Shown here: positions 46,443 through 57,480 of the stretch, piece by piece
How the letters are laid out: each line of letters begins with the position of its first letter
Numbering within the stretch: position 1 is the first letter of the stretch
Assembly (NCBI GenBank): GCA_947095585.1
Contig: OX352762.1
Span: forward strand, 43,822,018 to 43,886,017
DNA length: 64,000 bases
Reading direction: 5' to 3'
Source of the DNA: Nephrocerus scutellatus
Lineage: Eukaryota; Arthropoda; Insecta; Diptera; Pipunculidae
Notes under the pieces: model-generated
Told to the model about the DNA's origin: nothing
Databases searched by the model: none
What the model saw: the letters and a program-made list of their open reading frames with translations, nothing else
Position numbers and translations under genes: made by a program

Positions 46443-46857
46443 TTGACCTTTGACACCACTTTAGGATTTACAACTGATCTGGAGGCTCCAGTATCCAAGG
46501 TAAACGTACATGACTTTCCTTCTAACACACCAGTAACAACCAAGCTGTTGCTGTCCTTTCCAAGTTTGGCAATGTTCACCGTGATCCTGGGGCTCTCTCC
46601 CCTCTTTACCAGCTTACGCCCCGTAATGCTGGTGTAACTTAGTTTTCCTGATTTGAAGCTACGAGGTAAGCTGGCTGCTATACCTCATTCATCTGTGATG
46701 CGCCTATCTGCCGTAAATGTTCAGGCCTCTTGACACGATTCACTGGCTGTATTGTAGTTTGTACCGATCTTGATTCCTTGCAGTCGCGGATGAAATGTCC
46801 AGGTTTCTGGCATCTAAAACATTTTGGACGAGAATTAGATCTTAGGTTTCCGTCGTT
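46443..46857 (-). pseudogene. GYP-E gag zinc knuckle and protease active site
   Basis: On the minus strand 46835-46785 reads SRPKCFRCQKPGHFIRDCK, one CCHC knuckle (C-x2-C-x4-H-x4-C). Further on, about 46515-46490, comes CTFTLDTGASRSVVNPK, the retropepsin LDTGAS motif, joined by a frameshift to the RT frame. A stop at 46855-46857 lies between the gag core and the knuckle. Confidence 0.8.
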
Positions 46858-48317
46858 CTAAAGGCTTCCAGTTTTTGTTTTTCGGATTTGCTCTTTAATA
46901 AGGGCTTTTATTTGTGTAATGTCCTCTGTTTCCAGCTTGCGCAATCTAACCAATTCAGTAGACAAACTGGCTCTAGCTGCTTCGTACTCCAAAGCCGATG
47001 CCAACACTTCATTCATCGACTTTCCTCTGGCTGTTGTCCTCAAATGAAGCTTCAACTGTTCATCTCGAATAGCATTGATGAACGCATCCACTGCCAAACC
47101 GTCCAAGATACCAGCCGGAACACCACAATAGGCTTGACGTGCTAGCTTAGTTATTTCCCGTTCTAATTCTTGAAGTCGTTCTCCTCGCTGTTGTTTCTTC
47201 ATCTGGAGCTGTATTTAGCTTAGCTCTTGGATGTAGATAATGTGAAAAATGTCCATAACGCAAGTCCAACTCTTTCAAGATTCTTCCAGAACTCATCTGA
47301 GCATTTGGAATCATTTGCAATACGTTTGCTGCCTTGCCCGTCAACGCTAGGATCAGAGAATTTAGCTGTTTTTTTCTCCACCTCATCCATTGTGTTGTAC
47401 GGCAGTTGTGAACTGGACTTTGAAATTTTCAAAAGCTGTGTCGCCATCGAACGCAGGTGGCTTCAAAATTCCTTTCTGGTTGCTAGAAAATTCTGGAACT
47501 ACTCTGGTACTGCTTTGTTGAGTATTCTCTCTGACGAATTGGGGACGATTGTCTAGCCGGGTCTCAATTTCCTTTATTTTGCCTTCAATACCACTAACCT
47601 TTTCTGTCATGTTCGGTTTGAGAGATTTCACTTCCTCTTGAAAAGTTGCTGGAACTTCATTTATTTCACCTTTAAGTGATTCCAGCTTCTGATTTTGCTG
47701 ATCAAATTTGGAGTTAAGCTCTTGACTTTGCTGATAAATTTCCTTCTTTAGGCCCTGTGTTTGCTGACTAAATTCCTGCTTCAGTTCTTGGCTTTGTTTC
47801 TGCGATTGTTGAATTTGCTGTTCAAACTTAACAGTCAGTTTGGAATTCAACTGCTGATTTTGCTGATCCAATTCTCTCTTTAGTTCATCTGCTGTTGATT
47901 ATGTCGATTCAGCTTTTGGCTTTGCTGTTCCAACTTGTCGCTTATTTGAAAATTCAATTCTTGCTTCTGCTGGTCCAACTTCTCGTTTAGCTTGGAATTC
48001 ATATCTAGATTCATCTTTTTATTCTTCTGAATCTGTTGCTGCGATTGTTCACTTTGCTGCTTCATTTGCTGCATTAGAGCATTAAACATCGCTTCCATGT
48101 TTGGTGCTGCTTTATCTTCCGAAGTAGCCGTTTTTCGCTCCACTAACTCCGTCTCAATTGAAAACACTTCACCGGCTTGCTGCTTTTCCCCTTTAACGAC
48201 TTGTTGCAATCGAAGAAATAACTCTTGTTTATTTCCCGCAGTACTTAGACCTCGTCGTCCAAGCTCTTCCTTAAGCTCCTGGGAACTATAGGATTTAATG
48301 TTCACTGCACTTTCCAT
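46858..48317 (-). pseudogene. GYP-E gag with N-terminal SAP-like motif and Gln-rich coiled coil
   Basis: Starts at ATG 48317. Residues about 8-41 (YSSQELKEELGRRGLSTAGN plus KQELFLRLQQ) fit the SAP motif (helix, Gly-rich turn, helix; RGL-G-K-L-RL pattern), otherwise known for DNA binding. A long Gln/Lys-rich region with heptad-like spacing follows (48110-47600), then the gag core: ILKPPAFDGDTAFENFKVQF, ALTGKAANVLQMIPNAQM, RGERLQELEREITKLARQAY and LDGLAVDAFINAIRDEQLKL. Frames are 48317-47880, 47871-47383, 47386-47147 and 47202-46858; a stop lies at 47880-47882, with two frameshifts later. Confidence 0.83.
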
Positions 48318-48467
48318 TTTATTGTTTAATGTTTATCAGTTTGTAAAATCACCAAATAATTTATTTATTGTTCAACTGTAAAATTTTACTATCTCTCAAT
48401 TTGCAAAAATTTATTGTCTCTCAATTTACACGATTTGCCAATTTTCAATGTCTCACAAGTTGCAAAA

Positions 48468-48484
48468 TCCCACTTCTGACACCA
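48468..48484 (-). other. GYP-E primer-binding site (tRNA-Leu)
   Basis: Two bases inside the 5' LTR. The plus strand reads TCCCACTTCTGACACCA, identical in form to the 3' end of a leucine tRNA including CCA, so the minus strand TGGTGTCAGAAGTGGGA can pair with it. Confidence 0.8.
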
Positions 48485-48486
48485 AT

Positions 48487-49096
48487 TGTTACGAAATTCC
48501 GGATTTCGAGTTCGTAAAGGATTTTGCAATTAAAAGACAACACAAGTTAATTACTTTACAAATAACAATTTTAATGAATAACAATAAAATAAACACAAGT
48601 TCACAATTTATAATGATGATTACTTTAAATGTACACAAGAACACTTATGATTCTAGTACTTCACAATAATTCTCTTAGGTTATAGCTTTATCACTTTACA
48701 AGAACTTTTACAACTGCACTTCCGGAAACTTCTAATATTGTAGACAGAAATATCCAGAAAATTGTACCCTTCTTCCCTTATTTACAACTAACGACACTTA
48801 TATGTAATGAGTCATCTTCTAAAAATACATTTTTTTTTCTTCTTAACTTTAACTTTTATTACCTTCTTTAAACTTCATGTTCAATCATGTTCTTTTACAA
48901 ATCGGTTTGACTACTTGTTTGACCAGTACACAATGATTCAAACTTGCAGGCGGTTACAATTCAAATTTCAAATAATCTAATAGTGCCTAAAAGTATGCAA
49001 CATGAAAGTGCTTATTTTTAGTATGCAGTATTTACATTGGGATTTATCTTAGGATTCTAATTCTATTGTATGCGCTACTAACTACTTCTCGTAACA
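48487..49096 (-). repeat. GYP-E 5' LTR
   Basis: 610 bp, TG...CA. It lacks about 80 bases near 48718 that the other LTR has and shows scattered substitutions. Confidence 0.9.
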
Positions 49097-49100
49097 ATAT

Positions 49101-49190
49101 TTTAATTTATTAAATTTAATTTGTTATATGCAAAAAAAATAGGCTTATTGTGCAGTATTAAGTAGAACTTTGTGTGTCCTAAAAACTCGG
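49101..49190 (+). repeat. Module R, third copy, end
   Basis: TTTTAATTTATTAAATTTAA to AAGTAGAACTTTGTGTGTCC, continuing the R sequence interrupted at 42434. It matches 14575-14642 and 11085-11160. Confidence 0.7.
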
Positions 49191-49999
49191 CTACACTATG
49201 CCTTGTCAAAATATTGTATTTTTCTTTGTATTTAAATAGCACAATACTCCTATCTGAGCGTCGAACTTGAAGAGTTGTAGGGGCTTGTAGTAAGGTCAAA
49301 GATTCTTGAGAATTCCTGAAACTAAAGGGCGCTCGTACTATTGTACTAATTCATCCTACCATCTCCTTCATCTACTATCTATATCCCCGTCCTCACCCCC
49401 TGGGCTGGATTAAGGTGTAATACGACCCGTGCTGATAATCAGCCTGGCTGGGGGCCCAGTTTAAAAAAGCCCAGTCTCGAACGGAGTGTCTAAACTAGCC
49501 TTATCTGTATATGGCGGATCTCTGTGCAATTGTACCTCCTTTCTCCGCCACTCGCAGGAATCAAATGGCAGTTGCTGTCTACCGTTAGTGCTCCTGCAAC
49601 GACGGATGGTGGCTCATCCACTGCCGACAAACGCAGAGCGGTCCATAGGGCAAAAAATAAATTTTCAATTACCGGTTCTTCTTCCAAACCGGACGGTAGC
49701 ACGGTGCAATCGCTGGCTACCGGAAGGGCCCCTGCATTAGTGGGTGGTGGTTTATTTACTGCCGACAAGCGCAGAGCGGCTATTAAAGGGAATCCTTATA
49801 TAAGCAGTGGCAGGGTGGTGGCACCTCTTGGCCCTCCCGCGACATGCAACAGCAAAGGAGGTAAAGTCGTACCGACTACTTCACTTAAGAGTGCATCTTG
49901 TAGTAATAGTTCGAGACAGCGCGCTCCAACAAGGTCGCTCTACAAGGACCGGCGTAATGCCAATCGGACACTGAAGGCCCTCAGAGCTTTTCCGGAGAC
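49191..49999 (+). pseudogene. LINE-K 5' region, truncated tandem-duplicate copy
   Basis: Same sequence as 52586-53430: untranslated leader, then frame 49524-50066 with SPPLAGIKWQLLSTVSAPAT, TADKRRAVHRAKNKFSITG and GRVVAPLGPPATCNSKGGKV. At 49999 (CCGGAGAC) LINE-K is cut and a second piece of GYP-E begins; that joint is the edge of a tandem duplication. It is about 35 bp shorter than the second copy in the leader (near 49198 and 49487). Confidence 0.82.
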
Positions 50000-51833
50000 T
50001 GCTGGAAGATGTTTACATAGCGAACGAATTATCTGCTTCATTTCCAGATCTAGTTTCCTGATTTGAAGCTACGAGGTAAGCTGGCTGCTGTACCTCATTC
50101 ATCTGTGATGCGCCTATCTGCCGTAAATGTTCAGGCCTCTTGACACGATTCACTGGCTGTATTGTAGTTTGTACCGATCTTGGTTCCTTGCAGTCGCGGA
50201 TGAAATGTCCAGGTTTCTGGCATCTAAAACATTTTGGACGAGAATTAGATCTAAGGTTTCCGTCGTTCTAAAGGCTTCCAGTTTTTGTTTTTCGGATTTG
50301 CTCTTTAATAAGGGCTTTTATTTGTGTAATGTCCTCTGTTTCCAGCTTGCGCAATCTAACCAATTCAGTAGACAAACTGGCTCTAGCTGCTTCGTACTCC
50401 AAAGCCGATGCCAACACTTCATTCATCGACTTTCCTCTGGCTGTTCTCAAATGAAGCTTCAACTGTTCATCTCGAATAGCATTGATGAACGCATCCACTG
50501 CCAAACCATCCAAGATACCAGCCGGAACTCCACAATAGGCTTGACGTGCTAGCTTAGTTATTTCCCGTTCTAATTCTTGAAGTCGTTCTCCTCGCTGTTG
50601 TTTCTTCATCTGGAGCTGTATTTTGCTTAGCTCTTGGGTGTGAGACTGTCCATAATGCAAGTCCAACTCTTTCAAGATTCTTCCAGAACTCATCTGAGCA
50701 TTTGGAATCATTAGCAATACGTCTGCTGCCTTGCCCCTCAATGCTAGGATCAGAGAATTTAGCTGTTCTTCTCCACCTCATCCATTGCGTTGTACAGCAG
50801 CTGTGAACTGAACTTTGAAATTTTCAAAAGCTGTGTCGCCATCGAACGCAGGTGGCTTCAAAATTCCTTTCTGGTTGCTAGAAAATTCTGGAACTACTCT
50901 GGTACTGCTTTGTTGAGTATTCTCTCTGACGAATTGGGGACGATTGTCTAGCCGGGTCTCAATTTCCTTTATTTTGCCTTCAATACCACTAACCTTTTCT
51001 GTCATGTTCGGTTTGAGAGATTTCACTTCATCTTGAAATGTTGCTGGAACTTCATTTATTTCACCTTTAAGTGATTCCAGCTTCTGATTTTGCTGATCAA
51101 ATTTGAAGTTAAGCTCTTGACTTTGCTGATAAATTTCCTTCTTTAGGCCCTGTGTTTGCTGACTAAATTCCTGCTTCAGTTCTTAGCTCTGTTTCTGCGA
51201 TTGTTGAATTTGCTGTTCAAACTTAACGGTCAGTTTGGAATTCAACTGCTGATTTTGCTGATCCAATTCTCTCTTTAGTTCCTCTGCTGTTGATTTTGTC
51301 GATTCAGCTTTTGGCTTTGCTGTTCCAACTTGTCGCTTATTTGAAAACTCAAATCTTGCTTCTGCTGGTCCACTTCTCGTTTAGCTTGGAACTCATATCT
51401 AGATTCATCTTTTTATTCTTCTGAATCTGTTGCTGCGATTGTTCACTTTGCTGCTTCATTTGAGAGCATTAAACATCGCTTCCATGTTTGGTGCTGCTTT
51501 ATCTTCCGAAGTAGCCGTTTTTCGCACCACTAACTCCGTCTCAATTGAAAACACTTCACCGGCTTGCTGCTTTTCCCCTTTAACGACTTGTTGCAATCGA
51601 AGAAATAACTCTTGTTTATTTCTGGGAACTATAGGATTTAATGTTCACTGCACTTTCCATTTAATTGTTTAATGTTTATCAGTTTGTAAAATCACCAAAT
51701 AATTTATTTATTGTTCAACGATTTGTAAAATTTTACTATCTCTCAATTTGCAAAAATTTATTGTCTCTCAATTTACACGATTTGCCAATTTTCAATGTCT
51801 CACAAGTTGCAAAATCCCACTTCTGATACCAAT
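50000..51833 (-). pseudogene. GYP-E second copy: gag with internal deletion
   Basis: Matches 45834-48486 of GYP-E with about 757 bp removed between the counterparts of 45886 and 46643 (protease and RT start). Minus-strand frames 50741-50268 (157 aa) and 50781-50554 cover the gag core without the frameshift seen at 47200 in the first copy. 51026-50778 and earlier frames cover the coiled coil; a stop interrupts it near 51186. The SAP-like N-terminus is damaged: about 40 bases (48235-48275 equivalent) are lost near 51622. The tRNA-Leu site is present at 51815-51831 with one change (GATACCA). Confidence 0.84.
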
Positions 51834-52487
51834 TGTTACGAAATTCAGGCTTTCGAGTTCGTAAAGGATTTTGCAATTAAAAGACAACACAAGTTAATTA
51901 ATTTACAAATAACAATTTTAATGAATAACAATAAAATAAACACAAGTTCACAATTTATAATGATGATTACTTTAAATGTACACAAGAACACTTATGATTC
52001 TAGTACTTCACAATAATTCTCTTAGGTTATAGCTTTATCACTTTACAAGAACTTTTACAACTGCACTGGTTAAACAACTAATCATCTTACTTTGGCCTAA
52101 CGCCTATATTTATACTCAATCATAAGCTTCCGGAAACTTCTAATATCCAGAAAATTGTACCCTTATTCCCCTATTTACAACTAACGACACTTATATGCAA
52201 TGAGTCATCTTCTAAAAATAGATTTTTTTTTTCTTAACTTTAACTTTTATTACCTTCTTTAAACTTCATGTTCAATCATGTTCTTTTACAAACCGGTTTG
52301 ACTACTTGTTTGACCAGTACACAATGATTCAAACTTGCAGGCGGTTACAATTCAAATTTCAAATAATCTAATAGTGCCTAAAAGTATGCAACATGAAAGT
52401 GCTTATTTTTAGTATGCAGTATTTACATTGGGATTTATCTTAGGATTCTAATTCTATTATATGCGCTTCTAACTACTTCTCGTAACA
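51834..52487 (-). repeat. GYP-E second copy, 5' LTR
   Basis: TGTTACGAAATTCAGG to CTTCTCGTAACA, about 654 bp, followed by ATAT and then the same module R end as the first copy. It retains part of the stretch missing from 48487-49096 (TGGTTAAACAACTAATCATC). Confidence 0.87.
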
Positions 52488-52585
52488 ATATTTTAATTTA
52501 TTAAATTTAATGTGTTATATGCAAAAAAAATAGACTTATTGTGCAGTATTATGTAGAACTTTGTGTGTCCTAAAAACTCGGCTAC
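52488..52585 (+). repeat. Module R end, tandem-duplicate copy
   Basis: Copy of 49097-49195 with minor changes (for example TAATGTGTTATATGC versus TAATTTGTTATATGC). Confidence 0.7.
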
Positions 52586-52953
52586 ACTATGCTGAGTTCA
52601 ATTATGCCTTGTCAAAATATTGTATTTTTCTTTGTATTTAAATAGCACAATACTCCTATCTGAGCGTCGAACTTGAAGAGTTGTAGGGGCTTGTAGTAAG
52701 GTCAAAGATTCTTGAGAATTCCTGAAACTAAAGGGCGCTCGTACTATTGTACTAATTCCTCCTACCATCTCCTTCATCAACTATCCATATCCCCGTCCTC
52801 ACCCCCTGGGCTGGATTAAGGTGTAATACGATCCGTGCTGATAATCAGCCTGGCTGGGGGCCCAGTTTAAAAAAGCCCAATCTCGAACGGAGTGTCAGGG
52901 ATACCTGGCGCTCTCCTGACTAAACTAGCCTTATCTGTATATGGCGGATCGAT

Positions 52954-54065
52954 GTGAAGATGGACCTCTTTTCTCCGCCACTCGCGGGAATCAAATGGCA
53001 GTTGCTGTCTACCGTTAGTGCTCCTGCAACGATGGATGGTGGCTCATACACTGCCGACAAACGCAGAGCGGTCCATAGGGCAAAAAATAAATTTTCAATT
53101 ACCGGTTCTTCTTCCAAACCGGACGGTAGCACGGTGCAATCGCTGGCTACCGGAAGGGCCCCTGCAATAGTGGGTGGTGGTTTATTTACTGCCGACAAGC
53201 GCAGAGCGGCTATTAAAGGGAATCCTTATACAAGCAGTGGCAGGGTGGTGGCACCTCTTGGCCCTCCCGCGACATGCAACAGCAAAGGAGGTAAAGTCGT
53301 ACCGACTACTTCACTTAAGAGTGCATCTTGTAGTAATAGTTTGAGACAGCGCGCTCCAACAAGGTCGCTCTACAAGGACCGGCGTAATGCCAATCGGACA
53401 CTGAAGGCCCTCCGAGCTTTTCCGGAGACCAGCAGGACGCCGAGGCAAATCGTCAGGCTTAAATGGGCCCAAGACTTTCTTGACGAGGACGGCAGGAAGA
53501 CCAGCGGAGACTCTACGTCGAAGCGACAGAGATCGGTCCTTCAGCGACGTCCTGAAAGACAGGATCGTCGTCGCGGTAATTGACCGTAGCGACATAGACG
53601 GATCCATCTCTCCTGATCGGTGGCATCAAATTAATGTCAAACTTTCAGGCAGTTTCGCGAGCTTTATGAAGGGTCGCACAGGACCTCCTCCTGTCAGGTA
53701 CGATCGCGGTTGGCATCAAGGCCGGATAAAGCTAATAGCGTACGAAAATTCGAAATCTTGCTACTGTTTTAAGTTACTGAACCAGAAAACATCCGTCACC
53801 TTCCCTACGATGGATGACGTTGTTCCCCAAGTTTTCTGTCTCCATTACAGTTGATGATGTTCCCCAAGCTTCGGCCAATTCGTCGCAGTCTTCCGTCTCC
53901 ATGGCTGACACACTGTCGGACTTGAAATGGGATGACCTGCTATTCAGGGAATCTACCAATGAAGACGAGCTTCTCTCACCTTCGGAGGAGGATGAGCTGG
54001 ACAACAATGTAGTGGAGGTTTCTCTGCCCAAGGGTAGCAATAATGCTGCGTGTGGTACAGATTAA
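52954..54065 (+). pseudogene. LINE-K ORF1 (DUF4780-like), frameshifted
   Basis: Frame 52954-53583 (209 aa) holds a Lys/Ser-rich N-terminal part with two near-repeats (TADKRRAVHRAKNK and TADKRRAAIKGNPY) and a basic stretch (SLYKDRRNANRTLKALRAFP). Near 53500 the frame shifts to 53480-53854 (DRDRSFSDVLKDRIVVAVID, WHQINVKLSGSF, DRGWHQGRIKLIAYENSKSC), a DUF4780-like domain. It shifts again near 53820 to 53814-54065, an acidic C-terminus (EDELLSPSEEDELDNN). Two frameshifts make it a pseudogene. Confidence 0.78.
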
Positions 54066-54915
54066 TCTCCAGCACTCCAAAAAGGCTTCGGCCTCCCTTC
54101 TACTCTGTATTTGTTAAGACGGAGAAGATATAGTCCTGATACAAGAACCTTGGGTTGTAAACAACCGAGTTTGTGGACTCAGGACTCCTAATTACTATCC
54201 ACTATATGTGGCAGACAGTGGCAGACAAAGGTTAACCAAGATCCTGCATATAAGTGAAAAAATAGTCTCAATGTGTTCTTACTCCCTAATTTTAGCGACC
54301 GTGATACCACCGCGGTGAAGCTGGAGACTGCCAAGTGTGCATATTTGATGACATCGGCATATCACCAACGTTCATTACCAAAAGTAGGCAAGAGGTCCTA
54401 GACATCACCCTTGTCTCCGACTCAATTCAGCACAAAATTCTAAACTGGAAGGTTTCGGCTGAGCACTCTTTCTCAGATCACCTTTACATTCAGTTTAGTC
54501 TGGACGATAAACCCCCTTGCCAATCAGTATTTAGAAATTATCGCAAAACCGATTGGTTTAAGTATAGAGATACGTTTAGACGTCATCTTAGCGATGGGAC
54601 TAGTTATCCTCCCACTAACTTTTTTGAGCTTGACAATAAGGTCAAGGAACTCACCTTGGCCTTAAATAGACCTATGTCTGCTTCCTGTCCTCTTATTCTA
54701 CCTAGGGGTAAGAGGAGACCGCACTGGTGGAACTCTGAGCTGGGCCAATTTAGCCCTGCCCAGATAGCTCTCATACTACCTACAACACTGATCTAAATAG
54801 ATCAATTAGGTATAATACCATATCTCAAGATATAATTGATAAGGACAAATTGCTTGTGGCACTACATAGCTTCAAACAATATAAATCTGCAGGACCAGAC
54901 GGCATAATTCCTGGT
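54066..54915 (+). pseudogene. LINE-K ORF2 endonuclease and RT start
   Basis: NLQHSKKASASLLLC and DIVLIQEPWVVNNRVCGLRT (catalytic Glu) near 54070-54190, then about 90 residues missing, then frame 54335-54796 (153 aa) with KSRQEVLDITLVSDSI and SAEHSFSDHLYIQFSL (catalytic Asp/His), HWWNSELG. The RT begins KSAGPDGIIP at 54885-54915 and is cut by an insertion. Confidence 0.8.
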
Positions 54916-56835
54916 GGTGGTGCTGAGTGGTAGAAGTTAACCCTTTTAAATTAAATTTAAAGAAAGTTAAATTAGACGTTGGCCAGATTGGCGAATTAGA
55001 GTGGTGAAAATTGTGTTTGAATTATGCTTAAAGAAAATTAGTTTATATATTAAGAAAAAGGCGCCGCCACTCGAGGTAATCGTTGCACATTGCGCAGGCG
55101 GCCGCACGCACTTATATATATGTGCAAGAGTAGTGCCTCGAGCAAAAAAAAAGAAGAGAACTATTAATAAGCAATATAACGAAATATATATATAGTAAGC
55201 TTGCATAATAGTTCTTCCCACTTCTTCCACTTCTTTGACGTCATCAGCACGCTACCCGGCCTACATTTATACGCGTGTGTATAAACTGTCAAGTAGCGAA
55301 ACAGGAGCTCCGCGCTGGTCATCACACATTCTACAAAGCAATATGTAGATATGTGTATAGGATGTTGAGTCTTCATCATCATACATCATCAACTATCATC
55401 AACGGTCATTGACCCATTATAGTCATTATAAACAATATATGAGAGTGAGAGAGGGATCGAGAATAAGTTTAAGTGGCAAAACATGGTGCTTTATTTTATT
55501 TTTAATTTTTCTTATTAATACGTTTTAAGTTTTATATTTCTTTTTAAATTACCGAATTTTAAATTTTATTATCATTTTTACATCCTTTTTAAATTAACTA
55601 CTCAATTTAAAAAAAAAACCCTTTTTTTTATTTGTCGCTTTTGTAAAAAACTGGATATTTTGCAAAATTTTGCATGTGCAAAAAAAATAAGGGCGTAATA
55701 TAACAATAATTAAAAAGAGAACAAACATGGAACTGGACATCGCCTTCTACCGGTAGGACAACGATGGAAAGTATGTAAGTACTCTGCATGTATGTAAATA
55801 CTTACATAAATATACACATATATATATTCACAAAAAAAATTAAAAGAATTCCGCATATTTTTTTGTAATTAACAAATATTCAGTTTAATTATATTATAAG
55901 ATTTTTTGAATATTTTTTATTTTTTTAATTAATAAATAACAGTAATGACCAATACTCCAATGACTACAATTAAAATTTTTAATTTATAGGATAAAACCCA
56001 TGATGAGGGTTTAAGTTTTTTAAATTGGTGTGCGGCCGGTGTCGCCGACGATGGTGTTTTCAGGCGACACACCCTGTATGTTCTCTGACACGACATGACT
56101 TGACGATCAACCTTTCTTAACTTTTTTTTCTCTTCTCTAATCTTATGACCGAAAATGATCACCGGAATGCTAGCGGAACTGCATTGGGATGTAGGACAAC
56201 CACAGTCACAGCTACTGACACAATTTGTTGTCACAGCTGAGGGGTCTCCTATGTCTGCGTATGCATTTTCGCTGCTTGCGCTTTTTGGCAAACCTCTTGC
56301 GCAGATGTGAACGGACTCGTGATGACGCGTATGCTTGTTTGTATATGCTTAGTTTTTAAATTTTGTTACATTTGATACAATTATGGAATTCCGGTCTCAA
56401 AGCGCATTTGCCGTAGAATAGGTATAAGTTTAGGTTAATTTTGCGTGCAGTGCAAATTAATGCACTCTAATGCTATAGTGTAGTTTAGTCGTAGGGCATA
56501 GTTTATAAGTTAGGCAATTGCGCATTTTAGGTCGGAATAACTTTAATTTTAGTTGGATAGAACTGCGATTCCGCTTGTTCGGTTGCACCTGTACTTGAGG
56601 ACTTTTCTTTTCTTCTTTCCTTTTGTGTATCTATCTTTTAATTCCTTTTTTTAGCTTCCTTTCCTCTTTTTTCTTCCTTTTCTTTATAAATTTTTTTTTT
56701 TGACACGAATTTTGTTTGTTTGTGGAGAGGTGTTGCTGGTGGATGACAAGGACCACCCCACCCGAGAGCTAGGCCGCGCAACCGCGAGCGTGTCATCGCC
56801 TCCCCACCAGTAGCAGAGCCCCTAGTATAACATCT
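54916..56835. other. Unidentified 1.9-kb insertion in LINE-K RT
   Basis: The RT reads KSAGPDGIIP up to 54913 and resumes as IPVIWREVKVVIIPKAG from 56845, with about 30 residues lost. The insert has no convincing gene. It is AT-rich in the middle and has GC-rich patches near 55060-55145 (GCGCAGGCGGCCGCACGCAC), 56030-56080 (a hairpin GTGTCGCC...GGCGACAC) and 56730-56820. Frames of up to 120 aa (minus 56291-55929, with a hydrophobic C-terminus) are not recognised. It ends CCCCTAG, which would fit a Helitron 3' end (CTRR), but no matching 5' end or 3' hairpin is clear. Confidence 0.5.
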
Positions 56836-57480
56836 GGTCTATATTCCAGTCATATGGAGAGAAGTGAAAGTGGTCATCATTCCAAAAGCAGGTAAATGTT
56901 ACCACAGCAGTCCAAATGATCTCAGACCAATTAGCCTTTCGTCATTCCTTTTAAAAACATTAGAAAGACTGATCGAAATCCACCTTCGTACTAGTATTGA
57001 CAAAAGACTTCTGTCCGTCGATCAACACGCGTACTGCAATGGCAAATCTGTAGAAACAGCTCTGCATACGCTAGTACGTTCAATTGAAAACTCCCTTCAT
57101 CATAAGGAATACTCAATGGTGATTTTCCTGACATAGAAGGCGCTTTTAACAACGTCAAAACATCTGCGATCATGGATGCGCTGTCGAATTTGGGGGTGAA
57201 CGACTTACTGGGTGAACTGATTGGTCTTCTACTCACAAGTAGGATCATAAGTTCAAAACTTGGTTTGTCGTCTGCCAAAAGATTTGTCAGCAGAGGCACC
57301 CCGCAAGGATCCTGTCCCCACATCTTTGGAACCTGGCGGTGAATGAGCTGCTGGTTCGCCTGAGGGGGGAGGGATGCGGAGTGATCGCCTATGCGGACGA
57401 CGTTGCCATAGCCGTCTCAGGAAAGCACCCACATACCTTGAAAGAACTTCTGCAGAATGCTCTAAATAAGCTGGGCTGAT
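56836..57480 (+). pseudogene. LINE-K reverse transcriptase core
   Basis: Frame 56864-57136 (90 aa): KVVIIPKAGKCYHSSPNDLR, RPISLSSFLLKTLERLIEIH, DQHAYCNGKSVETALHTLVR. A shift at about 57130 gives DIEGAFNNVKTSAIMDALSN (catalytic Asp), then SRGTPQGSVLSPHLWNLAVN with a further shift, and GVIAYADDVAIAVSG (YADD at about 57390). It is lost after LNKLG at 57478. At least three frameshifts. Confidence 0.84.

Larger units (their letters stand above)
42435..49096 (-). mobile_element. GYP-E: nearly complete Gypsy LTR retrotransposon
   Basis: 6662 bp, flanked by ATAT (42431-42434 and 49097-49100), a 4-bp target duplication typical of Gypsy integration. Both LTRs run TGTTACGAAATTC...CTCGTAACA. On the minus strand the order is 5' LTR, tRNA-Leu primer-binding site, gag, protease, RT, RNase H, integrase, purine tract (AAGGTGGAGG) and 3' LTR. 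There is no env frame. Several frameshifts and stops make it inactive, but each catalytic motif can be read. The tRNA-Leu primer would suit mdg3/micropia-like elements, while the pol resembles those annotated as 412-like; the clade is open. Confidence 0.9.
52586..57480 (+). mobile_element. LINE-K: second LOA-like LINE family, interrupted
   Basis: Runs from a leader through ORF1 (52954 on), ORF2 endonuclease (54090-54800), the start of RT (54830-54915), an insertion, and the RT core (56836-57480). The reading order and motifs match LINE-J, but sequence identity is low, so it is a separate family. The 3' end, including RNase H, is missing. The exact 5' start is unclear because the leader passes into the end of module R without a visible target duplication. 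Confidence 0.8.

Noticed and set aside
42435..49096. Envelope gene that would make GYP-E a retrovirus-like element
   Set aside because: The integrase stop at 43141 lies 12 bases from the 3' LTR, leaving no room for an env frame.
49490..49768. 92-aa minus-strand frame repeated at 52920
   Set aside because: Antisense to LINE-K ORF1 and present twice only because of the tandem duplication.
55929..56291. Minus-strand 120-aa frame with a hydrophobic C-terminus
   Set aside because: No recognisable domain, no second copy in the window, and located in an AT-rich insertion; chance is the simpler explanation.
54916..56835. Helitron
   Set aside because: The right end CTAG followed by T fits, but the left end lacks the A|TC form, no 3' hairpin is clear and no Rep/helicase is present; left as unidentified.
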